The notes below the pieces were generated by a model. That model worked only from the letters and a program-made list of their open reading frames with translations. It made no database searches and had not been told where the DNA came from. The translations under genes were made by a program, and so were the position numbers. DNA of 64,000 nt from Candidatus Symbiopectobacterium sp. 'North America' (GTDB lineage Bacteria; Pseudomonadota; Gammaproteobacteria; Enterobacterales; Enterobacteriaceae), in NCBI RefSeq assembly GCF_015762685.1, contig NZ_PEHF01000066.1, positions 1 to 64,000 on the forward strand. The letters run 5' to 3'. Shown here one piece after another: positions 57,183 to 64,000 of this stretch (position 1 is the first letter of the stretch; each line of letters starts with the position of its first letter).

Positions 57183-57390
57183 TAATAATGGAAAATTGAT
57201 TTCACATCAGATTTGGCAACCAGTAACTTAATGATTGTCAAGAAAAATAATGAGAATGTATATCTTCACATAGAAAAGATTACATATCGTCAATATAATT
57301 AGTTATTTTTAGAAAGGATAAGCGACTGAGAAAGTAAAGGGGGGAAAGGAATGAGTAATGGGCCGAGTAAAAACCCGCCCCACATTTATA

Positions 57391-57630
57391 TTAATGGCAT
57401 CGTTCATGAATCAGGCGATAGAGATCCTGAACATAGTTAACATCGTCCAGCGCATCATCTTTAATGTTAAGAGCAAACTCCTGTTCAAGCACTAACATAA
57501 GATCCATCATCATGAGTGAATCAGCCAATAGATCATAGTATAGATGTTTCTCCGGTAATACATCCGCAGAGGAACAATTCATAATAGAAGAAACCACATG
57601 ATTTATGCGTTCCTCAACGTTTTGATTCAT
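57391..57630 (-). CDS. iacP: Acyl carrier protein IacP-like
   Basis: The intact 79-residue ACP has helix II starting at the phosphopantetheine serine in LLADSLMMMDLMLVLEQEF (D-S-L motif). SPI-1 and Ysa systems carry such a dedicated ACP after the sip genes (IacP, AcpY). IacP affects effector acylation and secretion in Salmonella. Its position between sipA and prgH here fits that family. A 208-base gap without a gene follows to prgH. Confidence 0.85.
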   Translation of the reverse strand: MNQNVEERINHVVSSIMNCSSADVLPEKHLYYDLLADSLMMMDLMLVLEQEFALNIKDDALDDVNYVQDLYRLIHERCH

Positions 57631-57733
57631 TACAATTCCTTTTCAATCTCACAGTACGAGGCGATCAAGATGACGTCAGGTCACTTTCATCAGACAGGAC
57701 GACTGCCTCTCATCCTAAAAGTATGTTAATGGT

Positions 57734-60405
57734 TTACTTTTTAGCAAACCTGTCAGTGTTAATATAAGATTGCTTTGCCGTAGCACCTTGCCTTCCTGTC
57801 CAAAAAAGACCTTTGTAGCCAGTGTTGCCCGCAGCAGTAACCGTATTTTTCTCTCCAGAAGACGCCACTTGGTGGCGATTGGCCAAATAGGGCTCTCTGG
57901 CAGCGCTGATGTCGAGCGCAGAATCTGCCAGCAACACATCATTTGTGGTTTCAGGTTCAACGCGTGCTTTGTGTTGAGAGACACTCGCAGTGTGCTCAAC
58001 GCCACTGGTAACCGGGATAGCTGCATCCGTTTTGTTTACAGCGCGCCTTTCAATGGTGCTGCTTGAGACAGCTTTGGCCAAAGGTTCAGCATCACGCCCG
58101 GTACTGCCTGGCCTGTTTAGCGCATGGCTTACTGTAGATGCATTTGAATCCGATGCATATTTTTTGAAATCTGCGGCGCCGGTCCTACCCGTTCTGTGTG
58201 GTCCCATATAGGTATCAAACTTTTGTTTGCTGATACCAGCAGCATTGTTCAACTGCTGTTGTTGACGTATTGCCTGTGCAGGTGAAGTAGTGGATTTTTG
58301 GGTGTGTGTCTCAAACACGTTGTGCGCTTTCTCGTTCGCTTTACTCCCGTCAAGCTCAACGGTTTTTTCTACCCCTGCTGCGTTTGATCTTGTCAGCAGG
58401 TCTTTTTCATCACGCCCTGGAAGCGGCTCTCGGCGTCCAGCCTGGGTATCGGTTTCAACAATCGTTTTTTTGCTGGTTGCCAATAACGTTTAAACTCTGC
58501 GGCACCAGTGCGTCCTGTTCGGTTTGGCCCGATATAAGGATTAAGCGAAGGACTAGCCCCCTCTTGCGACCGAGGCTCAGATGATTGCACAATCGCTGCG
58601 TTGCTTTTGGCTTTGGTTAACGTCGTAGCAAACTGCGCCCGTTGCCGAGTGAATGACGCTGCATGAAGCGCTTGATTCGCTAACAGGATTTTCTCCTGCC
58701 TTAACGTGAGGGTTAGGATTACTGACATTCTCATCACGTGAACGAACACCATCACTTTTAATCTCCGTACCAGCATCGTTAGAAGGCGTAATTGGAGACT
58801 CTTTTTTTTATCAACCCGCCCGCTATCAGAGGACTGCTTGTACTTCTGAAATTGCGCTGCGCCCGTTATACCCGTGCTAAAGGGTCCAATAAAAGAAGTC
58901 TGGCGTGCGGCCATCGAAGAACCAGGGTTACCCACTCTCTCAGGCTGCGCCTGTGGGACAGAAGTGCGCACATTCAGTTCGGCATTGGTTTCTGGCGTTG
59001 AAGATGCCTCTGTGGGTAACGCCGGTCCATCGATATCATCAACCCCTGCATGCCCTCCCACTGTTACAGGTGGAGTCAGCGTTTCATTGGAAGGTTTGTT
59101 ACTATTAACCGTAATATCTGACGTATCAGGCGTTACCTCAGGGCGCTTCTGCCTGCCACTGTCTCTCCGCCCATCAGTACTACGATCGGATTGCTTCTCT
59201 GGTACAGTAGTAACATTCTGATGCTGAGTGGCTGACGCCTTTGCAGAAGCGGGAGGGTTTTCCTCTTGTTCTTTAGGCGGGTTTGCAGCCTCCTTCATCG
59301 AGAGATGACTTTTATCAGTAAAGTGGATACTGTTATCATTAGTCATCGTGCTGTAGTCATAATATACGTAAGTTGAACCGGGTGTTTCTTTGGTCATGCC
59401 ATTATCTGGTTTTGACGTTCCTGTATTTCTAGCATCATTATGCTGGCCTACATTCTCACGCTGTAGAAAGTCTTTGAACAGTTCTAATTTAATTGGTTGA
59501 TGATTAAGGAGTGCATCTACGCGATGAAAATGGCTACTCCCATTAATAGTTCCTTCCATCCTATCAAAAACTTGCTTCGATGGACGAAATGCGATTTATT
59601 TCCATTTACTGAGAAGCGTCGCTCTCTTATTTTTATCTTGCACCGTATTAATCTTACTCTCAACCAAACGATCAATAGCTGCATTATGATTTAAACCTTC
59701 AGCGATTAACTTAGCAGAATTTTTATTCATGCGGTCGTCAATATTTTTAAGCGCACGTTCCCCTTGAAGTAAAGAACCAGCGAAGGGTGATTTTATCCCC
59801 AAGCCATACTTATTAATATTATCAACATAAAATGTGATATCTTCTTTGATTCCCGCTGTGTTAGGGGTAACATACTGAGCCGAACAATCACTTAGCATTT
59901 TAAGCATAACAAATATTTGCTTAGCGTTATCCACTGCGGAAGGTTCGTTCTTAGGATCAGCTAAAGTGGTCTGAAGCTTATCAAAATCCTTATTACTTAC
60001 CTCTTTACGCAAGAAGTCCAATGCTTCGTGCTCACTTTTATTGATAAAAGTAGAACCACTGTCCAATGAATTAAAAATATCATTAAATACTGAAGCGTCA
60101 TGTGCATCAAACGGATAGGAACTACTCTTTTCGTTGTTAGCCTCATTTTTATGTAAACCACTTCTCACGTTTCTTACTTTTGCATCGAGCTCAGCATTTT
60201 GAGTTCGCGTAGAAAACCTTGACGAGTCCGATGCCCTAGTGGCTTGGCCAGGCTTAGGTGAAAATTGCACCTTTGCTTGTGTTATATTTTTTAATGATGC
60301 AATGTTATTATTCCCGACCTTACTATTAAAGTCGGCAGGAAAACTATTTGGGTGAATTTGTTTCGATATACTGGGCCTAATCATACTGTTATTTGAATAA
60401 TTCAT
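57734..60405 (-). pseudogene. sipA: SipA-like T3SS effector with repeated C-terminal motif, several lesions
   Basis: The start at ATG 60405 lies after the sipD stop. The first 270 residues fit the SipA/YspA N-terminal secretion and chaperone-binding part (YGLGIKSPFAGSLLQGERALKNIDDRMNKNSAKLI is the best SipA-like stretch). TAA at 59596-59598 follows SKWK. The same frame resumes at IAFRPSKQVFDRMEGTING and runs through a Pro/Ser/Thr/Glu-rich region to the A8 tract (58802-58809). There the original frame switches for about 40 codons and then returns. A second switch falls on A7 (58465-58471). The end at 57734 is FAKK. About 890 codons when restored, longer than Salmonella SipA (685). Homology in the second half is not evident. 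Confidence 0.7.
57764..58893 (-). repeat. Four spaced copies of a 17-19-residue motif in the SipA-like effector
   Basis: Copies are encoded at 58840-58893 (FIGPFSTGITGAAQFQKY), 58483-58536 (YIGPNRTGRTGAAEFKRY), 58157-58210 (YMGPHRTGRTGAADFKKY) and 57764-57817 (YKGLFWTGRQGATAKQSY). The shared pattern is an aromatic residue, x-G-P-x-x-T-G-x-T-G-A-A-x-F-x-x-Y. The first three are strong and the last is diverged. Spacing is 326-393 bp, with low-complexity polar sequence between. The frame of each copy is the one used by its own segment. Confidence 0.85.
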
Positions 60406-60418
60406 AATGTCGCTCTCT

Positions 60419-61486
60419 TTAAACAAAGAATTGTTTATCGCATTCTAAAAGACTTGCAATGGTGCTACTTAATACCTTAACTAAATTATCAAAATTTGAA
60501 TGCGCGTTTGCATATTTTTGGGTTAATGTTTTCATGCCGTTTTGTATATGATCTTTCTGCATGTCAACACCAGTCTGCCATGCAGACCATTGTGCTGCGT
60601 TGAACGACATATCTTTATTTTCCACTGAGTTATTGATATTAACCAATGGGCTAATATCAATATGAACAATATAAGTGCCATCTGGTAGCTGATAAATACA
60701 GTCATCCGCACTGAGCCCGAACTCTTTTGCCCAAGCTTCACACTCCTCACGGCTAGCCCCTTGAACCGTAGACCCCGTTTGAACTGGAAACAATGTCGTT
60801 GACATACCTGGCACAGGATATTTATTCATCAACTCTTGAAGACTTTTTTTTAATCCTTCGCCATTCAGAATGGTTTTATCATCATCCGCGGAAATAAATT
60901 GTGGCAACGTGGACATAAAACCAGAAAAATCCTTATAAAACTGCGCATTTTTCTCAACAGCTTGTTGAAAAAATTCTAAATAGCTTTCAGATATTTCTCC
61001 AATGGTATCACAGAGTAAATCATTAATTTCTTTGCTTAATAAAGTACTAAACTCGTCAAAACTTGAGAAATTTAAAACGAAGCCTGGAATGCTATTTTTC
61101 AGTTTCACTAACTCAGAATAGACGAGTTCTTTGGTATCTGACGACAAGGCCTTATTTCTCAATTCAGAATTCTGCAAAAACAAATCATCAAGAACACGCT
61201 TGCTTCTTTTTACATCATGTACGAGAAGTTCTCTCCGTGCCAGGATAGCCTTTATTTCATCAAGAAAACCATCAATATTTAATTTTATAATATAATCATT
61301 AAGTTTTTCCGCGTCAGCTTTTATAAATGAAAAGGGGGCGAGAAGAATGCGATGCATACCATTATTACGAGGTAATATATTAATATCATCAGCAATGGAT
61401 TCCTGTAAAAAGAAATCATTAGAAGAATTTTCCTGTGAAAAATTCTCAATCCGAAATGGCGGCCTTGTTGGAGATAATATTTCCAT
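60419..61486 (-). CDS. sipD: T3SS needle tip protein SipD/IpaD
   Basis: The intact 355-residue protein starts at ATG 61486 (MEILSPTRPPFRIENF); an ATG ten codons upstream is possible. The SipD/IpaD layout is seen. A helical hairpin is followed by a long coiled coil (about residues 120-170 pairing with the C-terminal helix AQWSAWQTGVDMQKDHIQNGMKTLTQKYANAHSNFDNLVKVLSSTI). A mixed domain lies between them (EAWAKEFGLSADDCIYQLPDGTYIVHIDISPL). It caps the needle and holds the translocators. Confidence 0.93.
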   Translation of the reverse strand: MEILSPTRPPFRIENFSQENSSNDFFLQESIADDINILPRNNGMHRILLAPFSFIKADAEKLNDYIIKLNIDGFLDEIKAILARRELLVHDVKRSKRVLDDLFLQNSELRNKALSSDTKELVYSELVKLKNSIPGFVLNFSSFDEFSTLLSKEINDLLCDTIGEISESYLEFFQQAVEKNAQFYKDFSGFMSTLPQFISADDDKTILNGEGLKKSLQELMNKYPVPGMSTTLFPVQTGSTVQGASREECEAWAKEFGLSADDCIYQLPDGTYIVHIDISPLVNINNSVENKDMSFNAAQWSAWQTGVDMQKDHIQNGMKTLTQKYANAHSNFDNLVKVLSSTIASLLECDKQFFV

Positions 61487-61550
61487 TTTTTTCTCTGAAG
61501 AAACCGCCTGTATCAACAGGCAGTTTTATATCGTTATCAATGTCTAGCAA

Positions 61551-62656
61551 TTACATTTTGGTATTATTGGCAACAACACTGGCAGTATCGCTGATACCTT
61601 TCGCGATATTTTCGAGCGTTGCTAACAATGCAGCCTTAAGCTTTTCAGCATCCTGGGCTTTCTCATCGTTTCGTTGGCTCTCCTGCATAAAGACATCTTT
61701 ATCAAATTGCCGCAATTGCTGTAGGCCATTCTGCTCAGCCTGACTCAATATCATCTGAGAGGAAGAAATGGTTCCCATTGCCACCGCTCCGCCCTGTAAG
61801 GCTTGCTCAACACCAATTTGTTGCTGAGAAGCGCTTAGGGTTGTTTGCAGTTGAAACTCCTGCTTCTGTGCCAGCACGTGTTCACGATTGGCAGATTGCT
61901 TCAAGCGGGCCATATCTTGCGCCCACATCGAATCGCTCATATCCTTCCCGCGTGAAAGCGTTGCTTGAGCATCGAGCTTATTACCCAGATTCTTATGCTG
62001 AGTAATTTTGGCCCCCTGAATCTCATACCCTTTAATAGCCTGACTATGCCCTTTGTGGGACTTGATTCCGCCCGTCAACGCCATACCACTTGTCACTATG
62101 CTACTGGTAAGATCCTTTTTAAACTGCTCTCGTGCAGCTTGCATGCTGTGCTCAACAGAGCTTTCAAGACTTTTCTGGCTTGTTTCCAGCATCGAGATTT
62201 TCATGCCTTGTTCAGCATGCTTGCTCAATAATGTGGTTTTCGCCAACTCAATTAACGGGGCAAAACGCATGCTGTTATAACCACCGAGAAAGCTTGTCGT
62301 AGCCACGATTTTCTCTGACCGGCTAGCGGAACTACAGGCACTTTTTCGTTCTGTGCAGGCATCAAAGCGCTACTTTGAGAATACAAAGAAATTTGTTTGC
62401 TTAACAAATTCGCATCCGTATCAGAAACCGGCTTGGTGATATCAGGAATTCGAATATCAATACCAACAAGGTAACTGGATGCATGCTGTACTAATATCGT
62501 TCTATTTCGATTCAAGTCAGCGGTATCTAAAGGTCTGGAATTTGATTTCTCGATGAAACCTGTATTATCCATACCTTTACGATGCATCTCTTCAGGAAGA
62601 GCAGTCGCTCGCTGTTGGAACACGGTATTATTGGAGTTTGCAATAGATACTGCCAT
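61551..62656 (-). pseudogene. sipC: T3SS translocator/effector SipC/IpaC, frameshifted
   Basis: The first frame (ATG 62656, MAVSIANSNNTVFQQRATALPEEMHRKG) carries the N-terminal part with YLVGIDIRIPDITKPVSDTDANLLSKQISLYSQ. Near 62320 the homology moves to another frame (SEKIVATTSFLGGYNSMRFAPLIELAKTTLL). That frame is open to 61551 with a long helical region (SHKGHSQAIKGYEIQGAKITQHKNL; QQIGVEQALQGGAVAMGTISSSQ). A single indel is enough to explain it. SipC forms the translocon with SipB and nucleates actin in Salmonella. Confidence 0.88.
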
Positions 62657-62667
62657 AACGCCTCCTA

Positions 62668-64000
62668 TTAGGCTCTGATATTTCTTACAACACTCTTCCC
62701 AGTGTTGACTTTACTACTTAACATGTCAGACAAAGTCATATTTACCGATTGAGATACTTTGGAATCTTCTTCATGGTTAGCAAGAATTTTACTAATAAGA
62801 TCGCGCAAAATGCTGACATCCATTGCAGCCAAATTAAAATCGGCAATAGCTTTTGTCGCCTGAAGCCTGATATTTGAAATATTAATACTCATTCCACTTT
62901 GAACAACAGGCATCGCCGTGTGAACGCCATTTTGCAACATTTCCAATCGTTTCAATGCAATGTTACCTAAGCGCTTCGCATCTTCTGGATCGTTTAATTT
63001 CAATACCTTCATGACATTGGCATTTACTTTATCTGAAATAATATCCAGCTTTTTATTAATCTCTTTTGTAATTTTCCCAACCTGTTTTGTTACAGATTGC
63101 ATGCTCCGACTTAATGCCGCACTCCCTTGTCTCATAGAGTTATTAACAAGTTGCGGCATAACTTTATTAATGACCTGCTTGATTGACTGCATAATGGCAG
63201 AGGTCATTGCCTGGGACATTTTTTCTATCATGAATTTGGCTGCTGTTTTAGCCACTAAAGAAATAGCAACAATGGCAGCAATAGTCACTGCGGCGGTGAC
63301 CACCATATGGATGGTATCCATCATGTTGGCACCCGTCGCTTTATCGATGGCATTTAGCAGCAATCCGAGTGGTGTTTTATCAAAAATCTGCGTGATAATA
63401 TCGCCCAGAATATTCATGAGGGGCATAAAAACATGCTCCATGAGGGGATTCATCACCATTTCCGTTAATGACTTACCGGTAATAGCCGCAACAATGGGGT
63501 CAGCGACCATCAAGGCGATACCGACAGCCATTAACGCCACACCACCACCACCAAATACGGTAGTAATTGCCCCTAACGCAATCGCCAGGCCGCCTAAAAT
63601 TTTACCAATGCAGCTGGCCATTTTTTGCGCTTCTTCAGCTTTACGAACCTGCTCTTCGTATTCATCAGATTTACGCTGCATTTCAGCCTGACGCGCTTTG
63701 GTTTGAATGCGGTTCAGTTCAAGATCGTTTTTTAGTTTTTCAGCAGACGCCTCTTCCATTTGCATAATAAACTCGGTGATCAGCATGATCATGGCAGCCG
63801 TTTTAGTCAGCGCTTTCTCTGATTGCACCACTGCGTTGCTGGATACGACACCACCTTTTGATGTCAAGTCCACATCGTTGTACTTTGTATGCATTTCTGC
63901 CGTACTGGCATTAATGTCATTCAGTACGATCTGCATAGCAGCAAGCTTTTGCTCCGCAATCGCGCGCGCATCGGACAACGTTGATTGAGTATGGCCTAGC
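62668..64000 (-). CDS. sipB: T3SS translocator SipB/IpaB, N-terminus off the window
   Basis: The open frame extends to the right edge, with 444 codons visible, about the last three quarters of a protein of roughly 590. After a coiled coil (EEQVRKAEEAQKMAS) come the two hydrophobic translocator segments. These are IGKILGGLAIALGAITTVFGGGGVALMAVGIALMVADPIVAAITGK and MVVTAAVTIAAIVAISLVAK, joined by a region with MEHVFMPLMNILGDIITQ. This is the SipB/IpaB signature. The end NTGKSVVRNIRA lies 11 bases before sipC. No lesion is seen in the visible part. Confidence 0.93.
   Translation of the reverse strand, partial: LGHTQSTLSDARAIAEQKLAAMQIVLNDINASTAEMHTKYNDVDLTSKGGVVSSNAVVQSEKALTKTAAMIMLITEFIMQMEEASAEKLKNDLELNRIQTKARQAEMQRKSDEYEEQVRKAEEAQKMASCIGKILGGLAIALGAITTVFGGGGVALMAVGIALMVADPIVAAITGKSLTEMVMNPLMEHVFMPLMNILGDIITQIFDKTPLGLLLNAIDKATGANMMDTIHMVVTAAVTIAAIVAISLVAKTAAKFMIEKMSQAMTSAIMQSIKQVINKVMPQLVNNSMRQGSAALSRSMQSVTKQVGKITKEINKKLDIISDKVNANVMKVLKLNDPEDAKRLGNIALKRLEMLQNGVHTAMPVVQSGMSINISNIRLQATKAIADFNLAAMDVSILRDLISKILANHEEDSKVSQSVNMTLSDMLSSKVNTGKSVVRNIRA

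Overview
The window comes from an Enterobacterales genome in an early stage of gene decay. RplS-TrmD-RimM-RpsP-Ffh, LuxS-GshA, CsrA-AlaS-RecX-RecA and the tRNA pair all read as enterobacterial. The many nonsense and frameshift lesions beside an SPI-1-like type III secretion system (T3SS) suggest a Sodalis-like symbiont or another Pectobacteriaceae-type lineage. I cannot settle the genus from this window alone.

1-~24.6 kb: a degraded P2/186-type prophage. The left part holds a 186-like cos site, a c4-type antisense RNA leader, an ORF6N antirepressor gene containing three tandem palindromes, and a hicAB toxin-antitoxin pair. The late genes follow in P2 order: Q, an extra terminase-like gene and P on the minus strand, then O N M L X Y K lysB lysC R S, V W J I H tfa, FI FII E T U D and ogr on the plus strand. 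A higBA pair lies antisense between S and V. At least a dozen of these genes are broken, so the phage should not be able to make particles.

24.6-38.8 kb: housekeeping core. It contains the rpsP-rimM-trmD-rplS operon, ffh, a broken ypjD, luxS, the sigma-E-controlled sRNA micA, gshA, a broken yqaA, yqaB, tRNA-Arg(ACG), tRNA-Ser(GCT), csrA, alaS, recX, recA with its LexA box, and pncC. Most of it is intact.

38.8-49.7 kb: a mixed region. Intact genes are an SRPBCC protein, grxB, a cysteine hydrolase and an EAL-HDOD protein. Broken genes are a GNAT acetyltransferase, marC, a KDG-kinase-like sugar kinase and two chemoreceptors that flank the EAL-HDOD gene.

49.9-64 kb: one arm of an SPI-1/Mxi-Spa-type T3SS on the minus strand, lower in GC. 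In transcription order it carries sipB (running off the right edge), sipC, sipD, a sipA-like effector, iacP, prgH, prgI, prgJ, prgK, orgA, orgB, a lipoprotein and a HilA-like regulator. prgI, prgK, orgA, orgB, sipD and iacP are open. hilA, prgH, prgJ, sipA and sipC carry lesions, three of which sit exactly on poly(A) tracts. The sipA-like gene encodes a spaced motif repeated four times. The ATPase, export gate and secretin genes lie outside the window.
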